From the NCBI GenBank assembly GCA_944989445.1, contig CALYLW010001376.1, positions 186,001 to 250,000 of the forward strand: a stretch of DNA of 64,000 bases, given 5' to 3'. Under the pieces are notes generated by a model, which had not been told where the DNA came from, ran no database searches, and saw nothing but the letters and a program-made list of their open reading frames with translations. Both the position numbers and the translations under genes were made by a program. The first letter of the stretch is position 1. Every line of letters starts with the position of its first letter. Below are positions 11,365-22,974 of this stretch, one piece after another. The DNA is from Ampullaceana balthica (lineage: Eukaryota > Mollusca > Gastropoda > Lymnaeidae).

Positions 11365-13790
11365 CATCCTAAATGGACTACACCTGTCTGAATGGACTAC
11401 ACCTGTCTGAATGGCTATACCTGTCTGAATGGACAACACCTGTCTGATTGGCTACACCTGTCTGAATGGCTATACCTGTCTGAATGGACTACACCTGTCT
11501 AAATGGATGACACCTGTCTGAATGGACTACACCTGTCTGGATGGACTACACCTGTCTGAATGGCTACACCTGTCTGAATGGCTACACTTGTCTGAATAGC
11601 TACACCTGTCTGAATGGACTACACCTGTCTGAATGGAATACACCTGTCTGAATGGAATACACCTGTCTGAATTGCTACACCTGTCTGAATGGCTATACCT
11701 GTCTGAATGGACTACACCTGTCTGAATGGACTACACCTGTCTGAATGGACTACACCTTTCTGAATGGACTACACCTGTCTGAATGGACTACACCTGTCTG
11801 AATGGCTACACCTGTCTGAATGGCTTCACCTGTCTGAATGGACTACACCTGTCTGAATGACTACAACTTTCTGAATGGACTACATCTGTCTTAATGGCTA
11901 CACCTGTCTGAATGGCTACACCTGTCTGAATGGCTACAACTGTCTGAATGGCTATACCTGTCTGAATGGACTACACCTGTCTGAATGGCTACACCTGTCT
12001 GACTGGCTATACCTGTCTGAATGGCTATACCTGTCTGAATGGCTACACCTGTCTGAATTGCTACACCTGTCTGAATGGACTACACCTGTTTGAATGGACT
12101 ACACATGTCTGAATGGACTACACCTGTCTGAATGGCTATACTTGTCTGAATGGACTACACCTGTCTGAATGGCTACAACTGTCTGAATGGACTACACCTG
12201 TCTTAATGGCTACACCTGTCTGAATGGACTACAACTGTATGAATGGACTACACCTGTCTGTATGGGCTACACCTGTCTGAATCGGCTACACCTGTCTGAA
12301 TGAACTACACCTGTCTGAATGGCTTCCACTACCGTAATGGCTACACCTGTCTGAATGGGCTACACCTGTCTGAATGGGCTACACCTGACTGAATGGCTTC
12401 ACCTTTCTGAATGGGTTACACCTGTCTGAATGGGCTACACATGTCTGAATGGACTACACCTGTATGAATGGACGACACCTGTCTGAATGGGCTACACCTG
12501 TCTGAATGGGCTACACCTGTCTGAATGGGCTACACCTGTCTGAATGGGCTACACCTGTCTGAATGGGCTACACCTGACTGAATGGGCTACACCTGTCTGA
12601 ATGGGCTACACCTGACTGAATGGGCTACACCTTTCTGAATGGGCTACACCTGACTGAATATGCTACACCTATCTGAATGGCTACACCTGACTGAATGGGC
12701 TACACCTTTCTGAATGGGCTACACCTGACTGAATGGGCTACACCTTTCTGAATGGGCTACACCTGACTGAATGGGCTACACCTATCTGAATGGCTACACC
12801 TGACTGAATGGGCTACACCTTTCTGAATGGGCTACACCTGTCTGAATGGACTACACCTGTCTGAATGGGCTACACCTGTCTGAATGGGCTACACCTGTCG
12901 GAATGGACTACACCTGTCTGAATGGGCTACACCTGTCTGAATGGGCTACACCTGTCTGAATGGGCTACACCTATCTGAATGGCTACACCTGACTGAATGG
13001 GTTACACCTGTCTGAATGGGCTACACCTTTCTGAATGGGCTACAACTGTCTGAATGGGCTACACCTGTCTGAATGGGCTACACCTATCTGAATGGCTACA
13101 CCTGACTGAATGGGTTACACCTGTCTGAATGGGCTACACCTGTCTGAATGGGCTAAAACTGTCTGAATGGGCTACAACTGTCTGAATGGGCTACACCTAT
13201 CTGAATGGCTACACCTGACTGAATGGGCTACACCTTTCTGAATGGGCTACACCTGTCTGAATGGCTTCACCTACCTGAATGGCTACACATGTCTGAATGG
13301 GCTACACCTGTCTGAATGGGCTACACCTGACTGAATGGGTTACACCTGTCTGAATGGGCTACACCTGTCTGAATGGGCTACAACTGTCTGAATGGGCTAC
13401 ACCTGTCTGAATGGGCTACACCTGTCTGAATGGGCTACACCTGTCTGAATGGGCTACAACTGTCTGAATGGGCTACACCTGTCTGAATGGGCTACACCTG
13501 TCTGAATGGGCTACAACTGTCTGAATGGGCTACACCTGTCTGAATGGGCTACACCTGACTGAATGGGTTACACCTGTCTGAATGGGCTACAACTGTCTGA
13601 ATGGACTACAACTGTCTGAATGGGCTACACCTGTCTGAATGGGCTACACCTGTCTGAATGGGCTACACCTGTCTGAATGGGCTACAACTGTCTGAATGGG
13701 CTACACCTGTCTGAATGGGCTACACCTGACTGAATGGGCTACACCTATCTGAATGGCTACAGGCTGCACCTGTCTGAATGGGCTTCAACG
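11364..13790 (+). repeat. ~20-bp minisatellite, third block
   Basis: The array continues to 13790, about 75 bases downstream of the donor at 13866. From 12925 on it is dominated by very regular GGGCTACACCTGTCTGAAT units, suggesting the most recent expansion. Confidence 0.95.
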
Positions 13791-13866
13791 ACTTCCACCA
13801 ACTCATTCCCCACTTCTTTCACCGCCTACTATTGTGAACGTAAAGACCACACAGACGTGTACTTAC

Positions 13867-14076
13867 CGCTCTCTCCTCGACCAGACCGACCAGCAAAAAA
13901 ACTGCAAACAAGCAGCTGTTGAAAAAGATTGTTATAATGGGCATGGAGACCCGCGCCACGCGCCCCGGAAGGGAGTCTTTAGTGAACGACTCCTCCTTGA
14001 TCGGGTGGACCCCGCTTTGAATGGAGTAGTTCCCTTGGAGCAGATGGGCGATGTAAGCGTTCAGGAGCAGCTGCAG
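13867..14076 (-). CDS. ABCA-like transporter, exon 16 (end of extracellular domain 2 and TM8)
   Basis: Encodes 70 residues: LQLLLNAYIAHLLQGNYSIQ, then SGVHPIKEESFTKDSLPGRV, then PIITIFFNSCLFAVFLLVGL and VEERA. The first part matches the ABCA 'N.ll...l' segment after the 'YHS.P' motif; the second is TM8 ending in an EER-type cytosolic turn. Acceptor CATCCACAG (start 14076), donor GTAAGT (13866). Phase 0 at both ends, matching its neighbours. An alternative acceptor six bases further in (CTGCAG) would drop two residues. NYS is a potential N-glycosylation site. Confidence 0.88.
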
Positions 14077-14129
14077 CTGTGGATGCGTCAGAGGAGTCAG
14101 TCGAAGAGTCTAGAAAGCACAGCTCGGGG

Positions 14130-14315
14130 CAAAGTACAAGATACCGCACAAATTGTGTGATCAATAGATGTAGAAGATTTGTTGATGGGGCAAAGTACAA
14201 GATACCGCACAAATTGTGTGATCAATAGATGTAGAAGATTTGTTGATGGGGCAAAGTACAAGATACCGCACAAATTGTGTGATCAATAGATGTAGAAGAT
14301 TTGTTGATGGACAAA
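14130..14315 (+). repeat. 61-bp repeat, 3 copies
   Basis: Unit begins GGGGCAAAGTACAAGATACC and ends AGAAGATTTGTTGAT. It lies about 55 bases upstream (gene strand) of the acceptor for the exon at 14076. Confidence 0.9.
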
Positions 14316-14392
14316 TACATGTAGAAACGTTTATGCAAATAATTTCTTTGGTGAAACAAAATAAACTCAAGTATTTAAATTACTGGATAGCT

Positions 14393-14465
14393 GGATAGCG
14401 AAGTCAATAGTGCACTCGCCTGACAAACTGAGGGGCGTGGGATCGAGCCCACGTTAAAGTCACTA
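14393..14465 (+). mobile_element. tRNA-derived SINE-like fragment
   Basis: Contains an A-box-like region ending GTGCACTCGCCTGACAA and a B box GGATCGAGCC with a GTGGG/CCCAC T-stem. The 5' half is degenerate. This layout is usual for SINE heads. Confidence 0.5.
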
Positions 14466-14651
14466 TAAATATTGTTGATGAATGACTAACGCTAAGAAAG
14501 TCCTCCGCAAAAGAAAAACATTACATTAAATTTTAATTCTGTATTATAATTGAAAACTAATTATGTAGAAGTAGTGGGGGGGGGATAAACGAAAAGAAGA
14601 AAGATGGGAACGAGTACTTAACAAAAATACATAACAGAAAAGAGGATAAAA

Positions 14652-15797
14652 CAAACCCGTAAAAACAAAAGTTTTTGACTATAAATCCCTTATATATGAG
14701 ACATAACTAACAGTATTGATTATTTTCAAACACGACAAACATTTACAGACTGAATCTGTCTTAACTCCCTTTTGCTTTTAACCTGGGGAGGGGGGTGGGG
14801 GTGGACAGGGGAAGGTCTTGTCACCGATCGCTAACCCGAGCCCAGCGTGACACGCAAAATGTAAACAAAAACACGCCGGTTTACCTGGTTTAAACACGAG
14901 ATCTGTTCACAGGTGGCTGGCCTGAAGTCAAGTGACCCGTAAAATGTAAACGAAAGCGAACGCTACATAAAGTTTATATAGATTATTTATAGATAAACTA
15001 AAAATGCATTAATTTAATTACGGTACGTTCGATCAATCTGAAATTTTGATACGATCCATTGTTAGGTGAGACGGGTCCATGTGCCAAATTTTAGCTCGAT
15101 CGCATCACGGGAAGTGGGTCATTTTTTACTTTTCTTTTTCCGCCCGACCGACGTACGAAGAGAGAGATGACGACAGACAAGATTTCGAAGTTAATATAAG
15201 GGATTTAAAAAAAGGTATCAAAATGTTAGTAATAAAACAAACCGGTAAAAACAAAGTTTTTGACTATAAATCCCTTATATATGAGACATAACTAACAGTA
15301 TTGATTATTTTCAAACGCGACAAACATTTACAGACTGAATCGCTCAACTTTGCTTCACAACCCTGGGGGGGGGGCTGGGTGGGGGGGGGAGATGGGAAAA
15401 GTCTGGTCACCGATCGCTTGACCGAGCTCAGCGTGACACGTAAAATGTAAACAAAAGCACGCCGGTACTTCGATGGGTCGCGTCAACGCGTCAACTCAAA
15501 CTCTCACGTGGGAAAAAACAATAACAAACAGTGAATTTGAATTACTTACGTTATATAAGGATAAACTAAAAATGCATTAATTTAATTACGGTACGTTCGA
15601 TCGATCTGAAATATTTTGATACGATGCATTGTTGGGTGAGACGGGTCCGTGTGTCAAATTTCAGCTCGATCGGATCACGGGAAGTGGGTCATTTTTTACT
15701 TTTGTTTTTCTGCCCGCCCGCCCAAGACAGACAGAGAGAGATGACGACAGAGAGAGAGAGAGAGACGGCGGTGAAGTTAATATAAGGGATTTTAAAA
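14652..15797 (-). mobile_element. AAATCCCTTATAT-TIR family, head-to-tail dimer
   Basis: Two minus-strand members (about 14680-15209 and 15267-15797), each bounded by AAATCCCTTATAT and its inverse. Interiors carry CGGTACGTTCGATC and GAAGTGGGTCATTTTTTAC blocks (the reverse of those at 2.8 kb). The second copy has a short GA run next to its end. No coding capacity. Confidence 0.75.
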
Positions 15798-15892
15798 AAT
15801 AACTGGAACAAAGATTATTAAGTTACGTACAATTGTGAACTTGTTCAAATCATAGGCAGCCCCGTTTCAAATTGTTTTATTATGTCTTTTGT

Positions 15893-15913
15893 AGACAGAG
15901 AGAGAGAGAGAGA

Positions 15914-15993
<80 letters not shown>
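15893..15993 (+). repeat. (GA)n microsatellite
   Basis: About 100 bases of nearly pure GAGA, immediately left of the donor-anchored array of the exon at 16673. Confidence 0.95.
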
Positions 15994-15995
<2 letters not shown>

Positions 15996-16019
15996 TAGAC
16001 AGGTGGAGCGGGTTGATAG

Positions 16020-16672
16020 CCACCTACCGACAGCGGATCTGTATGTGTGTGTGTTCTGTGTGTGTATGTGTGTGTGGTGAGTGTGAGTAGTGGGTGATGG
16101 CCAACTACCGACAGCGCCTCTATTAGTGTGTTGTCTGTCTGTGTTTTTTGTGTGTGTGTGATGTGCATAGTGTGTGTGTAGTGTGTGTTATGTGTATGGT
16201 GTGTATGATGTGTGTAGTGTGTGTGTAATTTGTGTGTGTGTGTGCTGTGTGTATGGTGTGTGTGTGGTGTATGTGTCAGTGTGTCAAGTGGGTGATTGCC
16301 ACCTACCGACAGCACCTTTATGTACGTGTGGTGTGTGTATGGTGTGTGTGTGTTGTGTGTGTGAGCGTGTGTGGTGGGTGATGGCCTGGCCACCTACCAA
16401 CAGCGCCTCTGTGTGTGGAGGCTTAGCGTGGTGTGTGTGGTGTATGTGTGAGCATGTGTGGTGGGTAATGGCCTGGCCACCTACCGACAGCGCCTCTTTG
16501 TGTTGAGGCTTAGCGTGGTGTGTGTGATGTGTGGTGTATGTGTGAGCGTGTGTGGTGGGTGATGGCCTGGCCACCTACCGACAGCACCTCTGTGTGTGGA
16601 GGCTTAGCGTGGTGTGTGTGGTGTGTGGTGTATGTGTGAGCGTGTGTGGTGGGTGATGGCCTGGCCACCTAC
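16020..16672 (-). repeat. minisatellite (~80-100 bp) seeded on a 5' splice site
   Basis: On the gene strand each unit contains about 33 exonic bases (CCAAGCCTCCACACACAGAG through GCGCTGTCG), the donor GTAGGTGGCC and a (CA)-rich spacer. The first unit is the true end of the exon at 16673. Five or more copies follow with growing divergence and expansion of the CA tract. Copies close to the exon keep the full donor. Confidence 0.9.
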
Positions 16673-16819
16673 CGACAGCGCCTCTGTGTGTGGAGGCTTG
16701 GCGTGGTAGAGAGCAATGCTGGATGTCATCAGGTCCGTAAGAACAGCTCCGACACGGACCTGAGAATATTTGGCTTTGGACTGCTTGCTTTCCCAGTCAG
16801 TCAGAAAAGTGGACACATC
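16673..16819 (-). CDS. ABCA-like transporter, exon 15 (extracellular domain 2)
   Basis: Encodes 49 residues including DVSTFLTDWESKQSKAKYSQ, VRVGAVLTDLMTSS and IALYHAKPPHTEALS. The segment around LYHAKPP is equivalent to the 'aYHs.P..ln' motif found before TM8 in ABCA extracellular domain 2. Acceptor TTGGCCAG (start 16819), donor GTAGGT (16672), phase 0 on both sides. The exon's last 33 bases are the seed of the adjoining array, so short reads will misassemble here. Confidence 0.85.
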
Positions 16820-17809
16820 CTGGCCAAGGCGAACAAAACAAAAGGGAAGTTGGTGTGATTAAAACTACGTAAATATAAAAACAAACTTTATACAGTCGTT
16901 CTTTCGAGATTAGCTTAATTAAGCAAGATAGAAAGGAAGATTTATTGTAGCATTAGTACAGCATTTCGCTAAACACTATTGTTGATTGAAATATGTTGAT
17001 CTTTAAAAAATGAATTCTATGAAACTAAACGAAGAAATATTTTTTAATGAAACCATTTTATTTTGTTGCAGTCACTTTCTTAGCGTAATACAGCACACTG
17101 TTTTCAGTTACGGAATATATGTTGTTTCTTTTTTTAAATTCAGCTAAACTAGACTTTGAAAATAATGAAATAAATGTTAATCTGTTTGCCATCGAAAAAA
17201 CCCACCTAAAACGACATCTTTAATGTCTAGAATAAATCCCATTCATCAGCCGCTCCCAACTTTAAAATTTTTTTAATAAATTAGAAGTCGCGTGAGTAGA
17301 TAACATTGAGCTACACAAGTTCAGAATTCCAAAAGATACCGCATTAAAAGTTAATTTAGAACGTTTGGTTGGTCTCATACAGTTGAAGTAGTCTGTTTTC
17401 TAAACTCATAATCAACATATGTTATAACTATAACTGTCTTTTACAAAATTCTTGAAATGAATGCGTAACAGTTTGATACACAAATGTTGAATAGAACTTC
17501 GGTTCAATTTCCCCACATGGTCTATTTGTGAGAGCAAATTTGAAGTCTGACCAGGGGCAGGAAGATAAAGAGCTGAGCACATGATTATCGCTGTTAATAC
17601 CATTAGTAAGTTAGAGTTTCGGCTAATAATGGATCCCGTACCGGTATAAATGGTCGGCATTTAATTTGATTACGTCATCCTTTCACATTTCACATGATAC
17701 TATTGCCGCGTACGTGAATTTTAAAGTCATTTAACTATGTCTTCACGTCAGTGACTATTACACATGTTACCAATGACTTCATCTCTTTGCTTTTTGCTTT
17801 CTACGCATT
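16820..17809. other. intron, nothing recognised
   Basis: AT-rich intronic sequence. A minus frame at 17412-17660 shows no recognisable domain and is probably chance. Confidence 0.5.
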
Positions 17810-18115
17810 TCAGTTGTACTGCCTACTTAACGCGATCATTTCAGTTGTACTTCCTACTTAACGTGATCATTTCAGTTGTACTGCCTACTTAACGTGATCA
17901 TTTCAGTTGTACTGCCTACTTAACGCGATCATTTCAGTTGTACTGCCTACTTAACGCGATCATTTCAGTTGTACTGCCTACTTAACGCGATCATTTCAGT
18001 TGTACTGCCTACTTAACGCGATCATTTCAGTTGTACTGCCTACTTAACGCGATCATTTCAGTTGTACTGCCTACTTAACGCGATCATTTCCGTTGTACTG
18101 CCTACTTAACGCGAT
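17810..18115 (+). repeat. 31-bp minisatellite, about 10 copies
   Basis: Unit begins ATTTCAGTTGTACTGCC and ends TACTTAACGCGATC; near-identical copies with one-base variants. It abuts the 20-bp array and shares its AACGCGATC motif, so one may have grown out of the other. Confidence 0.9.
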
Positions 18116-21011
18116 CTACCTCAACACAGAGCATAATGGTTCAGTATCAACATTGCTACAACTTAACACAAACATCAGCCACAACCTAACACAATCTACC
18201 ACAACCTGCAATAATGTACCACAACCTAACATAATCTACCACAACATAACATAATCTATCACAATCTAACACAATCTACAACAACCTAACACAATCTACA
18301 ACAACTTACACAATCTACCACAACCTGCAACAATCTACCACAACTTAACACAATCTACCACAACCTAACACAATCTATCACAATCTAACACAATCTACCA
18401 CAACCTAACACAATCTACCCCAACCTGCAACAATCTACAACAATCTACCACAACCTAACACAATCTACCACAACCTACCGCGATCTACCACAACCTAACA
18501 CAATCTACCACAACCTAACACAATCTACCACAACCTGCAACAATCTAACACAATCTACCACAACCTAACACAATCTACCACAACCTACCGCGATCTACCA
18601 CAAACTAACACAATTTACCACAACCTAACACAATCTACCACAACCTAACGCGATCTACCACAACCTAACACAATCTACCACAACCTGCAACAATCTACCA
18701 CAACCTAACGCGATCTACCACAAACTAACACAATCTACCACAACCTAACACAATCTACCACAAACTAACACAATCTACCACAACCTAACAAAATCTACCA
18801 CAACCTAACGCGATCTACCACAACCTAATACAATCTACCACAACCTGAACCAATCTACCACAACCTAACGCGATCTACCACAAACTAACACAATCTACCA
18901 CAACCTAACACAATCTACCACAACCTGCAACAATCTACCACAACCTAACGCGATCTACCACAAACTAACACAATCTACCACAAACTAACACAATCTACCA
19001 CAACCTGCAACAATCTACCACAATCTACCACAATCTACCACAATCTACCACAATCAACCACAACCTAACACAATCTACCACAACTTAACGCAGGGGTGCG
19101 CAACCTGCGGCCGTACGGCCGAATGCTGCCATGGGCACGAAAATGTGCGGCCGTGAAAATATGTTTAAATTTTAATAATTGCTGCCGTCAAATATTTGCA
19201 ATTTGGCACTATATTATGTAAAGTTGTAAACAAAATATCGAAAATTCATTTACACTCTTAAGCACTTGTTATTGCGAAACAAATTGAGACTCCGGCAGCT
19301 GTAGCGTTAGCTGAAGTGTTTAACGTTCACAGACATTGAACTAGCTCCTGCCGCGCTGGTGTTAGGCTGCAGCTGTAGCTAATGAGGGCAGGACATGAAG
19401 TTTAGCAGCCTAATATTGAGGCGCGCCGAAACCGTGTGATGCGCACATTCGCTGTATCATACAAATTTTTATTCTTCACACAAATGATTCGTCGGCTGTA
19501 CCGCACCAGCGGTCGTTGGATGTCTCAGGGAGAAACATCTCGCCGTGTTCTGCTGCTACGAAAAGAAATACTGGAATTTTATGCCACGAAAAACAAGGAC
19601 TGCCCACTGCAGAACCAGGCCTTCTTAACATCTTTAGTTCTAGCCTTCCTTGTAGATTTGTTAATTTATATCAACTGCCTCAACGAGTCTCTGCAAGGCA
19701 AAGGAACAGCAGTTGGCCTCATGCACAGAAGAGTACAGGATTTCTGTGACAAAAATGACGTCTGCTACAAAGTCATATCCAACAGCCCAATCTCTATCAT
19801 TTCTTACAACTCACCGCTCGAATCGAGAGCCATGAAATAAGAAAATAAGAAATTTCGGCTACGTCCTTTCAGGCGGCCTCGAAGTGCTGTTGTTGGAATT
19901 CGCTGAAAGTTTTCAGGATTTCGACAATATCTCAGAAAATATGAGACTCGTTGTTTCTCCACATTTGGTTGAGGATGTTGGATGTCCAAAGGGAACAGAT
20001 CGAACTAAAAACTAACGCGCAGATTGTGAAGAAATTTGAGGACAAAAACGATCTATTGGAGACACGAAAGTAGCTGTGGAGTCTCCCAAGCTTCGCGAAA
20101 TAGCAAGAAACACTGTAGTGCTGTTTGGAAGCACTTACATGTGCGTAGCGTCATTTTCACGAATGAAATATCACAAGAACAAATATCGAACACGACTGGT
20201 GGACACCAATCTGGCGTCAGGAATACGACTGATGATCTCCAGCGAGTGCCCGGACTTTACACGACTCTCGGCAAACATCCAATAGCAAAGCAGCCACAAA
20301 CTTCTGGACTCTGGACTGCTAAGTTAAATGGACAGTGTTAGCAGAGGCGTAACAATGACTTGGCATCGGGGCAGTTGCCAAGGGCACCGAGGGCTAACCC
20401 TTCAATAATCAATTTATTCTGTATAACTTATTATTTTCCCTACTTCTAAAGGGCGCCAAAAATGAATTAGCAAAGGGCGCGGAAAACCTAGTTAAACTTC
20501 TGAGTGCTAGTGAAGCAGCTTATCACTTATTCAATTATTGTGTTCTCAATGTACTAATGCCACTTAAAAATATACTCATGCTTTACGTGTGTGACATGAT
20601 GTTAGGTTTACTTGACCATATTCAATAAAGTAGAAATTTAAGAGAATGTCGATGGAAATGATTTTCTTTGTAATTAAGCACAGTGTTTGCCTACAATATA
20701 TTATGATTATGTCATTTATGTCTCGCGTTGACTATAACGAGAGGTAAATTTTTGATAGTGAACGTTTCATTTTTCATTGAAAAATTTTTGGCGGCCGTTG
20801 CAAAATATTTTTTTTAAATGCGGCCGAGCTATAGATCAAAGGTTGAGCACCCCTGACCTAACGCGATCTACCACAACAAAACACAATCTACCACAACCTA
20901 ACACAATCTTCCACAACCTAACACAATCTACCACAACCTAACACAATCTACCACAACCTAACACAATCTCCCACAACCTACCACAATCTACCACAATCTA
21001 CCACAACCTAC
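18116..21011 (-). repeat. 20-bp minisatellite seeded on a 5' splice site (interrupted by a hAT element)
   Basis: On the gene strand units read GTTGTGGTAGATTGTGTTAG, so nearly every unit contains GTGGTAG. The adjacent exon ends GTG and its donor is GTAGGT, so the array starts at the exon-intron junction (21012/21011). Variants include GCGATC and GCAACA forms in clusters. The array is split by the hAT insertion at 19091-20855. Confidence 0.85.
19091..20855 (+). mobile_element. decayed hAT transposon with transposase remnants
   Basis: Ends are CAGGGGTGCGCAACCT and AGGTTGAGCACCCCTG, inverted repeats of hAT type. The flanks ACTTAACG (19083-19090) and ACCTAACG (20856-20863) form an 8-bp target duplication with one mismatch, within the minisatellite. 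Inside, the plus strand still encodes LRKEILEFYATKNKD and INCLNESLQGKGTAVG (about 19545-19745), and a C-terminal dimerisation block FGSTYMCVASFSRMKYHKNK then RLVDTNLASGIRLM (about 20125-20240), as in GTF2IRD2/EPM2AIP1-like transposases. Frames are broken between these, so it is non-autonomous now. Confidence 0.88.
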
Positions 21012-21571
21012 CACATGTGGTTCGATGTCCACAATGGTGCTGTAGTCAACAATCTGGTTCCTGTAGGCGTCCACGAACGTGCTCGGTACGTTGGGCTCCA
21101 CCTTGAGGAAGTTGACCCAGTTCTTGCCCATGACGAAATCCTCGGACTCCACGGACGTGTACTGCCTGCCGTCCGGGCTGTTTGTGTTCAGCGTTGTCAA
21201 GACAACGGTCACCAGCGTCAGGCCTGTCATCAACATGTTCCTCTTCAGCAGGATCGCCCGCTTGTTCAGCACGGCGTGGAACTGCAGGCAAAGCTTGGAC
21301 GGCTGATAGGAAACCTTAGGAACCGGTGGTGGGGCTGGCTTGGCTGCGCCACCGGGGGCAGGGGCGGAAGTTTTAGGTGGGCCGCTCGATGGCGGAGCTG
21401 AATGTGCACCTGGTGCAGGTGCTGGTGCAGGTGCTGGTGCAGGTTTGGGCGGTGCTGATTTGACTGGGGGTGGGGCAGCTGGTTTTGGAGGAGGCTTAGG
21501 TGGAACTTTGGGTGGCAGTCTAGGAGGCGGTAGTCTGTTGGTATTTCGATCTTTAAGGTTCGCGTCAGTAC
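21012..21571 (-). CDS. ABCA-like transporter, exon 14 (Pro/Ala-rich linker, TM7, start of extracellular domain 2)
   Basis: A long exon of 186 codons. The first ~90 residues are a low-complexity linker (PPPRLPPKVPPKPPPKPAAP, then PAPAPAPAPAPGAHSAPP). Next comes LQFHAVLNKRAILLKRN, the ABCA 'F.all.KR.l...R' entry to TM7, and the hydrophobic MLMTGLTLVTVVLTTLNT. About 60 residues of extracellular domain follow. Acceptor TTTTCGCAG (start 21571, phase 1), donor GTAGGT (21011, phase 0). The linker joins NBD1 to the second TM domain; its Pro content is unusual and it probably lies in the cytosol as a flexible regulatory region. The linker also has an open plus-strand frame, which I regard as a shadow. 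Confidence 0.88.
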
Positions 21572-21599
21572 CTGCGAAAAAAAAATCAGATACACTATG

Positions 21600-21999
21600 A
21601 GTTTATAACGGTTAACAGCTGGTCTTGGATTAGTACACGTAGGTATAAATTGAAAGCATTTCTTGGCTAAAAAGTGTCGAAAAGCCTGTAAAAAAAAACT
21701 TGTAGACTGATGTGGCTTTTAATAAAACAATCAGGTAATCAATATATATTTTTTACTGCACGACTAGAACGTGCCATTTATGTGTGTACACACGGCAGCA
21801 GGACCTCATGACATCCCAGCAGATGCACTGAACGTGAACTTGAAAACCAGTGCAGAAATGATGCCTCCCCGGTTCATGAAAATATGGGAGGAGGAAAAAG
21901 TTGTATACATTTTCATTCAAAAGTAACTTGCTTGCAGTCGCCCTCCTGTTCTTGTTGGCCATTGACCAGGTGATAAAAAACATTCACGCAACACAAGAT
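21600..21999. other. intron, nothing recognised
   Basis: Intronic DNA between the acceptor of the exon at 21571 and the LINE cluster. No repeat or element end recognised. Confidence 0.4.
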
Positions 22000-22132
22000 G
22001 AATGGTATCCAAAGGACCTTGTGGGACCAACTTGAAGATCTATACTATGTTGATGATTTTGCCCTTCTCTCACATAACCAAAAACAAATGCAGGAGAAAA
22101 CAAACATTGCTGCAGTCACTTTTTCTAGCATT

Positions 22133-22700
22133 ATCTTATCTTATCTTATCTGTTTACAGACGCTCCTTCTATACAGAAGATTATTGCGTCCTACGCTTAT
22201 CTATGGTTTGTGTTTAGTCCTGCATTTTTATTAGAGATTTAAATGCTGATAAAGTGTTGGTTTTCCTGGATTCTTCAGGCAACCCATTCCACGCCCGAAT
22301 TCCGGACGGGAAGAAGGAAAACTTGTATGTGTTTGTTCTTGCATACGGAATAAGGAAGGTGTTTTTATCCTTATGTCTATCTGAGGGTTGTATTAAGTTA
22401 TCTTTGTGTTGTATTTCTAAATTAAAATTAATTGCTTAATGTATGATTACTACTTTGCTTTTGGTTCTTCTATCCTCTAGTGTTTCAAGGTTTAATGATT
22501 TAACTAATGGTGTTATTCTTGTCAGTTTTGAATATTCTCCAATAATGAATCTGGCAGCTCTTTTTTGAATTTGTTCTAGTTTATCAATGTTTTCTTTGGT
22601 GGATGGGTCCCATACAGAAGATGCATATTCTAGTACAGGTCTCACCAAAGTGAGGTAGCATTTTAGTTTTATATCTCTATTACATTTGTTAAAGTTTCTT
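22133..22700 (-). pseudogene. 5'-truncated non-LTR retrotransposon (LINE B) nested in LINE A
   Basis: The minus strand reads VRPVLEYASSVWDPSTKENI, IQKRAARFIIGEYS and NLETLEDRRTKSK. After a stop/frame change it continues IPYARTNTYKFSFFPSGIRA, WNGLPEESRKTNTL and ends IKMQD-stop (about 22207). This is the usual RT C-terminus of Jockey/CR1-like elements (SFFPRTIRxWNxLP). The 3' UTR ends in (GATAA)n (22150-22133). Related 3' ends recur at 25152-25205 and 47035-47090. Confidence 0.8.
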
Positions 22701-22974
22701 TAGCATTGTTCGTAATATAAACTAATGGAAGAGCATAGTCCTCGAGATTAATTCAAAACGTATACGGCAGCCATCATGCAAGGAGGAGAAGCACTCGGAA
22801 AGGTGAAGAGATTTTTTTTTACATTGGCAGCATGGTAGACAAACAAAAATTAATAGTGGGACAGATATTATTTTTTATATCAGATTAAGGGCAGTCTTTA
22901 AACAAATTAAAAATATCCGGGACCCATTAAACATCAACAGAAATGTAAAGATAAGGATCCTCAACGCCACTCTG

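Larger units (their letters stand above)
6060..12925 (+). repeat. tandem duplication of a ~3.4-3.47 kb array segment carrying an RT fragment
   Basis: Two copies of the same block lie end to end, with the boundary near 9456. Rare variants recur in the same order: GGACGACACTTG at 6131 and 9528, the whole RT fragment at 6720 and 10191, GGCTTCCACTACC at about 8850 and 12321, CTGTCGGAATGG at about 9425 and 12895. The offset is 3,471 bp around the RT and 3,397 bp near the left end, a 74-bp difference in array copy number. The two RT copies differ at only a few bases, so the event is recent. Confidence 0.9.

Noticed and set aside
14652..15797. Retrozyme (hammerhead ribozyme) explanation for the dimeric ~0.5 kb family
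   Set aside because: I looked for the CTGANGA...GAAA hammerhead core near the ends and did not find it; the AAATCCCTTATAT inverted ends point to a DNA element instead.
15872..16574. Cys/Val and His/Thr-rich frames around 16 kb
   Set aside because: They arise from the GA microsatellite and the CA-rich donor array. Only the segment from 16819 to 16673 fits the transporter.
17412..17660. 82-codon minus frame in the intron upstream of exon 15
   Set aside because: No family motif, and exons 14 and 15 already join in phase without it.
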